The notes under the pieces are model-generated. The model worked only from the letters and a program-made list of their open reading frames with translations, made no database searches and was not told the DNA's origin. Positions 50,933 through 62,500 of a DNA stretch of 64,000 nucleotides are shown here, piece by piece (positions within the stretch are counted from its first letter, which is position 1; each line of letters opens with the position of its first letter). The DNA is from Theristus sp. LFF4_11 (taxonomy: Eukaryota > Nematoda > Chromadorea > Monhysterida > Xyalidae). The stretch lies in the NCBI GenBank assembly GCA_030248135.1, contig JASANC010002348.1:1-64000 (forward strand), written 5' to 3'. Both the position numbers and the translations under genes were made by a program.

Positions 50933-51994
50933 ATTGACTGCCACCAATGAGGAAAGTTCAAAGTTTCTGCGAAGAACTCGTGGCCCAACTTAATGAACAG
51001 CTCATGGTAATGTGTTTTTGTTGATTTCTTCGAACGACACTGAAATGACGTCATTTGCTTTAAAACACCTAGCTGGTTTGGTGTGGTTCACCAGAATTCA
51101 TACACCAGAATCACAGTGTGGTTCACCCACTCATTCACGTTGCCTTTTTTCACGTGGATCAGGGTCAGACGAACTGAAAATCGTTCATTTGCAGTGCATC
51201 ACAGCAAGCGCGTTTTCAGAATGACGTCATTTCTGTTTGACACGTTCGTGGTGTATCACTAGTATGAATAGGCTATACCTGTTTGTTTGCATGCGCACGC
51301 TGAACATGCCCGAAAACAGAGTGCAGTGACTGATGCCGAACACGACACGATCTATCGCTGTTTTTGTTGTCGTTTCTGTGCGTTCCAGCGCACAACGTCG
51401 ATGCTTGCCCGGATGTTTGACTGTTCGCTCTGTCTAAGTCCTTAGGAGCGCGCTGTCGATTGCGTTTTCTCTGATTTCTGCGCCTCTGTTTGTCACCGTT
51501 CACATCAGCACTGGTATTCTTTGTTGTCGTCTGCAAAGTCCATGAAGTTCCGCAAACGTGCGCGCCCGGAAGCTACGCTATGCATGTGTTTCTTACTTTC
51601 TTGACATTTCTTCTACGGTGCAGCCTTGGTTGAACGGACCATAATACTTGATTCAAAATTAGAAAAAGTTCTTCCACAAATCTTGCCGCTAACGAACTGT
51701 GACGTAGTTCTGTTCAACCACTCGAAAACACAGACCGACCTTTGACAACTGACAGCTGGCAAACGTTGCAGAAGCAGACACGAACGGCTCGTATGATTCG
51801 CTGGCCGCTGACGCCACAGCAGCATTGTTATCATTACAACTGTTTGTCTCGTAGCGAACACACCCGAACGATGGTGGAACGACTTTGTCACTGCGCCGCT
51901 TGCGCGCTGCATCGGTCGCGCGCTCGTTCACCGATGGACACCGTGACAATGAAACGGGAGACGCAGGCTGCAGTTGCGTTCGGGGGCTGAACAA
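49560..51994 (-). CDS. Probable rhodopsin-like GPCR, 3' exons only (third intracellular loop to tail)
   Basis: Four minus-strand exons fit together partly. 51994-51740 encodes a Ser/Arg-rich stretch with ARKRRSDK. 51530-51279 is a Lys/Arg/Gln-rich stretch (DKQRRRNQRKRNRQR), phase 0 at both ends. 50879-50824 encodes ELQSKNERNERARRQRVT. 50090 onward encodes GSAVGLTAVIFFIFFSVFVFF, then SNDTLAYF. The last two are joined in phase and look like the basic end of a long third intracellular loop running into TM6. A TM7-like segment (MVSVCTLFSVCPIYFTHKFR, about 49917-49861) lies in a different frame, so either a short intron or a frameshift separates it. A possible tail is at 49757-49560. No exons for TM1-TM5 were found upstream. 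The gene may be a relic, or its 5' part is too diverged to see. Confidence 0.35.
51030..51249 (+). mobile_element. MITE with TGACGTCA palindromes, copy 2
   Basis: The ends TCGAACGACACTGAAATGACG and the complement of ATGACGTCATTTCTGTTTGAC, both carrying TGACGTCA. It lies between two of the GPCR-like exons. Confidence 0.65.
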
Positions 51995-53080
51995 TTTTTT
52001 TTTAAATTTCTTTCGTTAAAAAAATCCGTAGTTAAAAAAAACTTTGAAACGTTTTTGTCTTTTACTTTGCTCTGAAAATGCGATTTTTGACATTTTTTTT
52101 GAAAGATCAATACCAATTTTCCCCAAACTTCCGTATGCACTTAGCTATTTGTCATTATTTGGTCATTTTGACCGTCGTCTCCATGTTTTTCAATTTGAAT
52201 GACTTCTGGGGTCAATTTTTAGCGTGTTGAAATGACTCGACTGAATTGAAATACCGTTTCAGAAATTGTCGTGTTGCAACATAGAACATGTTTTTAGTCG
52301 GTGGAACCAAATTATGAAATATTGTTGTTTGTTTCCAAAGTCCAGACATGGTGTTTTGAAGAGCAGACCCTCGCCAGGTGGTTGATAGCATAGCTGACTG
52401 CAACTAAGTGTCTTGGGAGAGGGGGACTGGCTGTGCCGTCGGGGTTGCAGGCTAGCTACAGCAAACAGGGATTTTGAACTCAGCCAAATTTTGGTTATTT
52501 TCTAAAGAGAAAATGCTACGAACGATTCATTATTCAATTACAGGTCAAAAATTGTCCTGTTGAAAAAAGCAATTTTCCCTTTATGAAATGGACAAAAATT
52601 TTAATAAACACGATTTTCGCTCTTATAGTTCTCCGGATCGTTCTGAAAATGGTCTAGCTGAACTCAGCTCGACGAGACGCTTATTTTTTCTGTTTCCGGA
52701 TTTTTCTTCCTAACCTACGCTGCAGCCGTTTGTAATGTTCGTTCATTCATGTTAATGAACGTTTTTTGGATGGGTGTAAAACGATTTTTGTGACATTTTA
52801 TCAGATTTTACTTGAAAAGAAGTCGGTGTAGGTGTAGGTTTCTAATCCTAATCCTAAGCCAAGCGTTTTTGACTAGGATGAAAAAGAGCAATCTGATTTT
52901 TTTGCCTTTCTTTCTGTCCCCGTGGTTTACTCACCATCTCCTGTGCTTTACTCTGTCCTCCTCTGCACATGCACTTAAAATATGATCCCAAACGCATTTT
53001 TTGTTGTTCAATCTGCGTTCTCGTGTTACTGACGCTGTTAAAAGTTCAGGCAACGGGCCAGTTTTAAAAAACTCAGCAGT
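51995..53080. other. Spacer with Helitron-like debris
   Basis: No supported gene. 52825-52910 (TAATCCTAATCCTAAGCCAAGC) resembles an internal stretch of the Helitron at 33290-33320, so Helitron debris is likely here. Confidence 0.35.
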
Positions 53081-53082
53081 CC

Positions 53083-53440
53083 AATAGTCAGCTGCCTGAA
53101 GAAATTCTGGAACTAACAATGGTCAGTTTGCTCACATCCACGTTCAAGAGCGAACATGGTGAATCAGGTTGCGTGAAAAAAACGAAACTGTGATGTTTCA
53201 TGATTCCATTCAGGTGCATGGTGGTGGGGCACTTTTGGACGACAATCTTTTATAAAACTGGTCACCGGCAATGCCAACAACAAAATAGTACTGACCGACG
53301 AGTTTGACGACGTCGACGAGCACAGCGCGCTCGCTATGGCGCTGTCCACGAAGCTGCGTTCATCGCTGTACGTCGCTCGGACAGCCAGAAGCGAAACACG
53401 CGCTGAAAGTGAAAGCAGCGCTGTGACGGGTGTCCTAAGG
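53083..53440 (+). CDS. Possible exon pair of an unrecognised gene
   Basis: On the plus strand, SQLPEEILELTMVSLL is encoded near 53089. After a TTCAG at about 53212, a frame of roughly 75 residues has strongly G/C-ending codons like the real exons of this window (LTDEFDDVDEHSALAMALST...RSETRAESESS). I recognise no family. Splice sites are plausible, but no start, stop or further exons were found. It may be a fragment of a gene broken up by the transposons to its right. Confidence 0.25.
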
Positions 53441-54326
53441 ATTTCCAAAACAACTCGTATCATCGAACGACTCGACATGCATTTTTTAAATTCTTATCTC
53501 AACCGAGCGGTTTCATTCAAAAACCCGAAGCGACGAATGACGATACAAACGTGCGGTGATTTGGTGTGGGTTGGATGGACGTGGAGCGTGCCGTCCCGTG
53601 CGGACCAATGCGTTCGCCAGGAGAAGGGCAGTGAGACGCAATGAGAATACTGCCTGAAATCAAACGACGTACTTGATAAATCGCAAACATCTGAACTCGA
53701 GTGCGACGCCACACACAACAGGCTTGGTGCCAGTCGGTCGTAGACGCGTCGTTTACGCATGATCGTCTCAAAATCCTGAGAATTTTAGGTTGAAAAATTT
53801 AAAGAAAAAACAGCGCAAATTTGCTGAAACAGGTGACATCTAGACACTGAGCTAAAACAAACAAACAGTAGAACGACGCACCCTGAAATATTGGTGTTGT
53901 TCCGCGCGTTCTGTTTTTCTTGTCGATGTGGGTTGAATGATGAATGGAATGAGCATGATGGAGTTCGGTTGCAATAAAATTCCAAAATTTGACTCGTGAT
54001 TCATGATTCTTTCATCAAAAGATATCAGAACCTTCCTTGACAATGAGAGAAGATGCGTTGAGACCCAAAATAGCGCTACCGTACCCCGTTGGCCATTCCA
54101 TAACAATTATTATTTTAATTTACAAGCACCCTGTGTGCCAATAGAACAAAGATATGCGATCTGACCGGTCTACTGGGTGACCGGCAGGTTGCCGCGAGAC
54201 GTGTCTTGTCTCGTCTCGTGGATTTTGAAAAAGGTTGTCTTGTGTTTCCTCTCGCGAACTTCTGCTTCGGTTCCGACGCTGGCTCTGCCTCGGAGCGGAA
54301 CTGGCGAATTCGGTCGCAAACGCCAG
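53441..54326. other. Spacer with a SINE-like segment
   Basis: 53567-53640 (TTGGATGGACGTGGAGCG, CCGTCCCGTGCGGACCAATG) is similar to the body of the SINE at 57478-57838 in the same orientation, so it is probably a diverged copy. Nothing else was recognised. Confidence 0.35.
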
Positions 54327-55098
54327 TGGGGTTGGTAAAAAAACGGGGTTTTTATATTGCTGGAAAAAAAACCGGTTTCTTTTCCGTTTTAAAACCGAAA
54401 AAAAAACGAATTTTTCCCAGCTCCTAAACTTTCCAAAACTTGGCACCGTAAACTCAAAATAGGAAATACATCAAAACTAGTGTTTTTTAGCAGCGCAAAA
54501 ACGCCGTTTTCGGGGATACAAAGTACCCAATTTGTTATTTTTTGCTACCCATTTTTTTGTTTCAAATCAAATCAATTTAGCTTTTATTGTTTCCAGGACA
54601 GCACGTTCAATAAATTGAAAACAACGACTGAGCAGTGACCGTGTAGGTGTGGGGAGCGGGGGCGGTTACAAGGAGACCGGGTAGCTGACCCCGATTAGGG
54701 GGCGAGATTTGCAGAGCTGCAAAGTGAAACCGGTAGCGGAGGCGTTTGAAAAATAACATTTCATCAGTGACCCTTTGCAGATCGACAACATCGTCAGTCA
54801 GTCTGCATCTGCACTTAGTTTAGCAGTCACGTTGTCTTCATCGTGTTTCACTTGACCTTTGACACAAAAGCTTTGGAAAATGATGCTTCACGTTCACCAG
54901 TTCAGTTCGACACAGTTCCCTGCACCGTTTTTTCAAAAATATAATTTTACATTTTATTAATCAAACGAAGAATCGTAATTTTTGACCAGGAAGCTTGAAA
55001 ATTTTGAAGATAAAAACCGGTTCTTTATTTTTTCAGAAAAAACTGGAAAAACGGTTTTAAAACGGAAAAGAACCCGGTTTTTTCTTGTGCCAACCCTA
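54327..55098 (-). mobile_element. Non-autonomous hAT element (~772 bp) with exact 8 bp target duplication
   Basis: The ends TGGGGTTGGTAAAA and TTGTGCCAACCCTA are flanked by AACGCCAG at 54319 and again at 55099. The subterminal regions are rich in AAAACCGGTT. The interior (GTGGGGAGCGGGGGCGGTT, GACCCCGATTAGGGGGCG, TGACCCTTTGCAGATCGAC) occurs in the opposite orientation inside 56622-58344, so the two are copies of one family. Confidence 0.85.
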
Positions 55099-56621
55099 AA
55101 CGCCAGTACCTCTGCTTCGCCCCTCCGGGAAATCCGGCAAAGAACAACAAGCTTCTGCCTCGTGTAAACCCCGTCTCGCGGCCGACCGGTCTTCCGGATG
55201 GATACCCAATATTCAGGCAAGCTATCAAGGTCAGCAATCTGCAGTCAGCCGATTGGCCACTTTTGAATTCAGCTCTCTGACTGAACTAAGCAGCTCGATG
55301 CAGCCAATCGGAATGCCAGGTTCCATTGGATGAATGCCCAAATTGCATGTTGGAAAACAGATTGATTGCAGGTTGGAGTGCAGTAGGTGCCTCCGTACAC
55401 TAACCACCAGGCACCCCTAGATTGCCAACGAAACAGCAGGATAAGACGCTCACATTGTCACAGGACGACGCACGAACCGGGCTGATCGATTGGTGCTGCG
55501 TGAAGCAAGTGCCTCTGACACGCTCGTATCTCAGCATCAGTTTCCATTTGTCCTCTTTCTGGTCATCAATAAAACCGGAATCATTCCTGAGAGCGGACAA
55601 TTTTGAACCGTGAAAACCGGTGACAGTCGGATGCTTCGTTTCGTTCATGATGCTCATAGCTGTTCCGTTGCTTTTTTCAAGTTCTGAAACTTGTTTTCAA
55701 AAATTTCTTATTCGATTCACGTGGATCGGAAACAAGATGCCCAAACACTAGAGATGGAGACAAAACAGAGGGACAAAAATTTCACAATGCTGAATTAGGA
55801 GAATAACTTTTACCAAAAATAGACTGAATTGAACTGAATGTGGCTCCTTTAACGGTTTTATAAAACGCTTAAAAGAATCGTAAATGGGATCATTAGCCCA
55901 TTTTCACACTTCATTTTCGCACTCATAACTGACCAAAAATGGTCATGATTTTCAGGAAAAGGGTTTGGTAAAGAACAGTTTTTTTTATTTTGGGCCGTTT
56001 TTCCTAAAAACGGTTTTATTACCGAAATAAATCCGGTTTTATCTCAAGCCGTCTCTGCGAAACACTATTTTAAAATATAAACAGTGCCATGTAAAAACGC
56101 ACGACGTAAATGCTGTGTGGAATGGTCTCATCAAGAAACCAATAAATAGAAAAACAGCAAAAACATCAGAAGTCAATGGAGGTTTATTTGAATGAGACGA
56201 ACAGGTCAAACCAAACGGACACAGTTGTGCTATTGTGGATTTATTCAAACGTGTCCAGACTAAAATGACGTCATTTGCTTTAAAAACGGCCGTTTGTCAA
56301 AGTACAGGCACTAAAATGTCAGTTTGGTGTGACTGATTCGACATTCACCATTTGTTTACGGGAAGAAATCGGCTAAACGGAAAGCCTGGTTTGCAGTGAA
56401 CGACAAGCGCGTGTTTGGCGGCACATGACGTCATTTCAGTGGGACACGTTTAAAAAAATAGGTCATACAATTGCAGGTAAACACAACTCAAACCTTCGGA
56501 AATACATCGTATATGTACGTACATCGAAGTTAAGCGAGCATCCCATGCAAACAAAAACACAGAATTCGCCATCAATAAAAATCCGTAAAACGTCAAAGCA
56601 AAACAACCACCAAGTCCAGAC
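55099..56621. other. Spacer with candidate MITEs
   Basis: 55751-56050 may be a short hAT-like element: AGAGATGGAGACAAAAC against the complement of GGTTTTATCTCAAGCCGTCTCT, with near repeats CAAACACT and GAAACACT outside. Minus-strand frames at 55400-55657 have coding-like composition and a GTGAGC donor after a CDN triplet, but no family is recognisable. Confidence 0.35.
56247..56452 (+). mobile_element. MITE with TGACGTCA palindromes, copy 3 (complete)
   Basis: The terminal inverted repeats are AAACGTGTCCAGACTAAAAT and the complement of TCATTTCAGTGGGACACGTTT. A TGACGTCA octamer lies next to each end. The interior TTTGCTTTAAAAACGGCCG and CAAGCGCGTGTTTGGCGG is shared with 46738-46935. Confidence 0.75.
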
Positions 56622-56741
56622 TAGGGTTGGCACAGGAAAAAAACCGGTTTCTTTTCCGTTTTAAAACCGGGTTTTTTTCCAGTTTTTTTTTCTTGAAAAA
56701 ATAAAGAACCGGTTTTTTACCTTAAAAATTTTCAAACTTCA

Positions 56742-57291
56742 CTAGCCAATTGACCCGTGCCTACGGCACGGTTAGCTGATATCTGTTAAATACAATTATT
56801 ATTTTTGAATGGATTTTGCCCGGTTTTGGCTTTTTGAACCGTGCTAAAAAATGCATTGCATTTTGATTGTGAGCTGCTTTGGTCGTTACCGTTCAAATTA
56901 TCAAAAACAATATTCTGATCGCGAACACTATCTTTACTGCATTCTGTTTTAAAATTAAAAACAATCTTTTTTAATCACTAATGGTCAATTGCTGTTCCCG
57001 TTAAAAACGATTTTAAAGTTAATTGAATTGAACAGACAAAAAGCAACGCTTTATTAAAATCGTTTTTGAATGTAATTTGTAATTGCAATTTTGAACTTTT
57101 TTTTTAAACTGACACATTTCTAATTAAACCCGCGTGTTGAAAACAAATTTGAAGTGCGAAGTTTATAATTTTGCTGTAATGTTTTTACCCGTTCACCCTG
57201 CTCTAAGCTAATCCTTATCATGCACTTCATTAACAACCCCCCCCCCCGGGTATTTGATTTCGCAATTAATTTTTTAGTTGAGTTTTTTAGA
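56742..57291 (-). mobile_element. Helitron, non-autonomous, short (550 bp), nested in hAT
   Basis: On the minus strand it begins A|TCTAAAAAACTCAACTAAA and ends with the hairpin ACCGTGCCGTAGGCACGGGT, a short spacer and GGCTAG|T. The hairpin is almost the same as that of the Helitron at 32528. Its boundaries coincide with the point where the host hAT stops matching its relative at 54327-55098. Confidence 0.8.
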
Positions 57292-57477
57292 TAAAACTAT
57301 GGTCAAAAATCACAAATTTTCGTTTGATTGATAAAATGTGAAATTATATTTTTGAAAAAACGGTGCAGTGAACTGTGTCGAACTGAACTGGTGAAGCGTC
57401 ATTTTGCAGAAGCTTTTATGGCAAGGGTCAAGTGAAATACGATGAAGACAAGGTGACTGCTAAACTATATATTTGAA

Positions 57478-57838
57478 GCATATATTTGAAGCACGCCCCC
57501 CACCGATTTCGGAAACCCGAAGGTACCAAACTCCGGTGGGATTGGGGAATGGACGGCTCACCATCCCGTGGAACCAATACCCTCGCCACGTGAGGGGGAC
57601 AGCCTCTAAGCCCCGCTCTGTCCTGGGAGCACCAGTGATCTTAGCCCGATTTCGGTTTCGGTGGCCTGCGGTCGCTATATCCCCGTAGGGCAGCGAATCC
57701 GAAAGTTTTAGTTGAAAACCAGACTAGTTATTAGAGTAGAGAGCTACACTGGCGGCAGTTTGTCATCCTCCGTGGGGGATCGAACCCGTCACCTTCTGGG
57801 TTGAAGGCGAACGTGCTAACCACCGAGCCACGGAGGCG
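57478..57838 (-). mobile_element. tRNA-derived SINE (second family), nested in hAT
   Basis: On the minus strand the head GCCTCCGTGGCTCGGTGGTTA is tRNA-like, with CCTTC/GAAGG able to form an anticodon stem around a six-base loop and a B box GGGTTCGATCCCC. A body follows with CCACGGGATGGTGAGCCGTC and it ends near CGTGCTTCAAATATA. A partial duplication TATATTTGAAGCA lies at its 3' end. The six-base anticodon loop argues against a working tRNA. Confidence 0.65.
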
Positions 57839-58344
57839 ACTAAGTGCATATGCAGACTGACTGACGATGTTGTCGATTTGCAAAGGGTAACTGATGAAAT
57901 GTTATTTTTCGAACGCAATCCGCCACCGGTTTCACTTTGCAGTTCTGCAAATCTCGCCCCCCAAATCGGGGTCAGCTATCCGGTCTCCTTGCAACCGTCC
58001 CTCCCCGCTCCCCACACCTACATGGTCACTGCCCAGTCTTTGTTTTTAATTTATTGAACGTGCTGCCCTGGAAACCAATAAAAGCAAAATTGGTTTGATT
58101 TGAAACAAAAAATTGGGTAGCATTGGGTGGCAAAAATAGCAAATTGAGTCGGTTGTATGCCCGAAAACAGCATTTTACGCTGCTCAAAATCACAAGTTTT
58201 GATGTATTTCCTATTTTGAGTTCGAGATGCCAAGTTCTGGAAGGTTTTGGGAGCTGGGAAGCATTCGGTTTTTTATGGTTTTAAAACGGAAAAGAAACCG
58301 TTTTTTTTCCTGGCAATATAAAAAACCGGTTTTTTACCAACTCT

Positions 58345-59541
58345 AGTCCAGACTCATTAAATACACATAAGAACCTACAAACTTCAGCGAAGCGACTGCA
58401 GTATGCTTATTTGGTATTGGACCTGTCACTCGCAGAATGCAGGCAAACCAGAAGAAACGGAATTGGTGTTGCAAGAAAACAAAATTTAGCCCAAATGGGG
58501 TGCTTGTTAGCGTTGATGTCACTTTGTAGTTAACCTGAAACTTTACCGTCAAAACCTCAGTGCATCTCGATTAGAACAGCGTTTTTGTATTTGTTTCCAG
58601 GTAAAAAAAATACAAAGAAACTTCCCAAGCTGCACTTCATTCAGTTTTTCCCACCACTGTTCGGTTAAAAGAAACGAATTCAAATGGAAGCCTAAGAATT
58701 TTGAGAAAGCTCTGATGTCTGTACCCACCAACCCAGTGAATTTCCATGAAGAACTAAAGTCTAACGAGCGTAAATTTGGATGAAAAAAGGGATTAAATTG
58801 GGAGAAAGACAAATTTGTTCACAAACGTGTTTTTGATCTTATACATTGTATATTCAACGGGATAACGGATTTGAATTTACATTCCAATCCCCAATCCCGT
58901 TCTTTCTTCTTGCGTTCAAATTTCCGCACTTTTTACTCTCTGCAAAAAAGTGACAGGTTTTTTCGGATATGCGGCAACCAACTGACTCCATCCAACACAA
59001 AATTTTCTACTATTTCTCACCTGCCAATCAGTTTTCTTGAATGCACAAATAAACAATTTGAATGGGAAACAAGTTGTTGCAACGCTTTGAACATTTCTGT
59101 GTGTTCAATGAAATAAAAATTGAAACAACAATAACCACAACAGTAAAAACAAAGCATGCTCCACAAACTTTCACTGCCTGTTCTGTTCTGAAAATCACGA
59201 TAAAATTCTGAGTCTATAGTATTTTGGTGAATTCTAACCGGTAAATGCATTTAACTGCAAATAAAAGAATGTTAACTTAAGAATTTTGCATTTAAATCTT
59301 TTGAAACAAAAGACCACCAACCAATCACACTGAACAAAGATGTTTGATAAAAAATATTGTAAGATTATTTCTTCAACACATTATCCGGTTTTTACACATG
59401 AACAGCAACGTGGTATAAGCACAAACACAAAGTCTCACCTGAAACTCGTTACTACAAAATACGAAAAAAAACGTCAAATCTGTACAATGCTGAAACCATG
59501 ATCACAATCATGAAACGGAACAAAATGTGCGGCAAAACAGC
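58345..59541. other. 3' flank of the coiled-coil gene
   Basis: No gene recognised. Short minus-strand frames around 58549-58812 and 59017-59250 have no identifiable domain. Confidence 0.3.
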
Positions 59542-62500
59542 CTAAAAGCGTCTTTGCGTCGCGGCCACTGCGCCAGTAGACGTCAAGTAGGCAGTGACCG
59601 TCTGCGTCAGCGTGGCCATCTGATTGCGCAAGTGCTCAATTTCCTGGTTGCGCACCTCCAGCAGTGTCGTCATCTCGGTGCACCGCTGGTCGAGGCGTTC
59701 CAATTCGCCCGCTTGCGACTCGAGTTTCAGCGCAGACTCGGCGAGCTCATCGGTCAACTGCTCCACCTTGTCGACGTCCTCCTCGCTGCGGTCGGCGAAA
59801 TATTGGCGCTGCAACAAGTAATGAAATTGGAATGCGTAAAGTACGTTTGTTACCATTTTTTCGAAACCAAATGAACTAGAAATATCGAAATCCTTGAACA
59901 AGACAATCAGGTGATGCTCGGTTTTTTTCAAGAAAGTAGATATTTGAGGTTTCTAAACGGAACGACCAATCAGTGCGCTAAACTTAAATGAACACGCAGA
60001 TAATTAGCGTAACCGTTCACAGAAAATTTTGACAGGACAAATCAAACGAGTTTTAAGCGGCATTCATAAAGCAGTATTTAACGACGCATAGCTATGTTTT
60101 ATCATGGCTACGCACGCGTCACAAGTACCGGTTCATGAATGCACCTTTTAATCATGCAGCCAATGAGCTTGCCCTCGCAACCAAAAAACTAAAAATCTGC
60201 CCTCAAAATCGACTGACATCGTCGACGGTCGCCCTCAGCTCAGTTCGATACCAATGCAGCATGTTTTGAAAGCCCTCAATTTGTGACCACAGCCAATTTG
60301 GGTCCTCTTGAAGTTTCAGCCAACAAGGATTCTCAATCGGAAACGGCTCCTGCAAAATGAAAATGGCGCAAAATAAAGGAAAAACACCAATATGCATTAG
60401 AACTAGGGTTGGCATGGTAAAAATACCGGTTTTTTACCGGTAAAAAAAACACGTATTTATACGCGTTTTTTACCAGGGCAAAAATTGGTGCCTTGAAAAA
60501 AACGGGAAAAAGACCGTTTCTGTATTTTTCCGTTTTTTTTCGTATTTTTCCGGTTTTTTTCAATTTCGGGCTTTGAGTTTTCATATCATTTTTGATGAGA
60601 AAATGAGAAAATCTGTGACCAAGAAAAATATGATGACGAAATTGACACTGATGTTTTGAAAGAACTGTTAAGCGAGGTGCAAGAATCGGCTGGAGCTGCT
60701 GAGCTGAGCTGAAAATTTCAAAAATTCCAAATGTCGCTCAAAATTGTCTTTCTTACACAATTACTGATTTGTTTTCTTTTTGATCTGAACTGACTCTAAA
60801 TACACAATTACTGATTGCGTTATTGCAGCAAATTGTGTTCGTCTATTATGACCAAAAACTGTCCCGTGAAAACGCTGTGGTTTTTTCCTGTGTAATTGGT
60901 GGAATATAAACGATTGAGCAAAAGATAATGTTCGATTTATTGCTGTCCTTTTGGGTTTTCAAGCCCAAACATAATTTATTTTCTTTGTTGGTGCACGATA
61001 TTTTGAACAAAGCATTCTGAAAGTTTTCACAAATCCTGGTTCAATTAAAGTCAGCTGCGAAAAATATGTGGGTTTTTACAACTTTTTGGCTTTCGTTTTT
61101 TTCCGGTAAAATTACGGTAATTTTACCGGTAAAAATACAGGTTTATTTACCACGATTTGAAAAAAACGGTATTTTGCCAACCCTAATTAGAACTGTTAGA
61201 ACTGCAACTGGTTCGATGTAGCAATGCAACTGTAACGTTGTCAGTGAACGCACCCATTGTTCGCGTGAAACAAATCAAAAGATCTGCATCAAAATTACGA
61301 GAAGTTGACTGCAAGAAAGGGGGATGCTCGTTGCCTCGTTCACAGTTCACTACAATTGTCTTCATATATTCAGTAGTTTAGTCGAACTGGGAATAATAGG
61401 CAATCAGCCGATTGACTGGCTGCTTTTGAATTGGGCTCACTCACTCAAGCAGCTCAATGCAGCCAATCAGCAAAGCCAGATTCAACATATCAGAACGCAA
61501 GGCATAATTGCCCATGGTTCAACGTTTAATTGCAGAAATCAGTTGAGTTCAGTCCGCAGTAAAAAATCAACCGAAACCGAACAACAGAAACACGAGCACG
61601 GTGCTGACCAGTTTGATCCGTTTGGCGTTCGGCTGCTCGCGGTGCTGCAGCTGCGACGCCGGCGACTCCGCAGAGGCACTGCCGTAGATGGTCGGTGTGC
61701 TTGGCGTTCTCACCAGCTGGCCACTTTCCGGCGTTTCCGGCGGCGACTCGCTCGGAGTGTGCGGTGCGCGCTTCATGACGCCACCCGGGCCCGCGCGGCA
61801 GTTGCCTTGTGCTGACTGTTGGCTGTGTTGTGCCGACGACCCAGGGCTTTGGAGACCGCTGTCTGATGACTCCAGCGCATCGTCGGCCTACAAACGCTCT
61901 GTTCGTCTGTTGCAGCTGGCATTGCGCGTTGCTGAATTGCGCTTGAATTGCCACACCACAATAAATGAACGTCGGCTTTTTTGTTTTGTTTGGCTAGTTT
62001 GGTTTGGCGCTGCTAGTTGTTAGTTGACTATTGACAATGAAATGTCAGTCGGGTCGGTTATTGCATCAAATCAAGGTACGGTATGGCCGATTAAACATGG
62101 CAGCTTTTTTCAGGGTGCAAAGAGCGCGCGAAATTTGAATGATAGAAAAAAGACGTTCAGAGACCTAGCTCTGTGTCAAATTTGACATGTTTCTTAAAAT
62201 AAATTGATTGTTCGTGCTATTCTGTCCATTCTTTACACATTGCACACTTGATTGGCGAATATCTTAGCCTTGTTAAGAAAGGCAACTCCTAGGCTGCGAC
62301 TAATCTCCCCTTGAATGAGACTGCCTTATTTATTCGGCCATACTGTATAGTTTATTAATTCGAACGTGTACCGAAATGACGTAATGCGCGTGTTTATCAG
62401 TTTGTCAAGTATCAGGTAGGCTCAGCAGGGATCAGCGTCCCACCAACATGTTGACCCCGTTGAAAACTCCGTGAATGGACCAGCCCAACTGAAAGTACCG

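Larger units (their letters stand above)
56622..58344 (+). mobile_element. hAT element (~1723 bp) with nested Helitron and SINE
   Basis: The ends TAGGGTTGGCACAGG and TTTTTTACCAACTCTA are flanked by an exact 8 bp duplication, GTCCAGAC, at 56614 and 58345. Removing the Helitron at 56742-57291 and the SINE at 57478-57838 leaves a sequence collinear, in reverse, with the 772 bp element at 54327-55098. No transposase frame is visible. Confidence 0.85.

Noticed and set aside
57770..57842. Functional tRNA gene on the minus strand
   Set aside because: The anticodon loop has six bases and the D stem does not pair; the sequence continues into a repeat body with a copy elsewhere, so it is a SINE.
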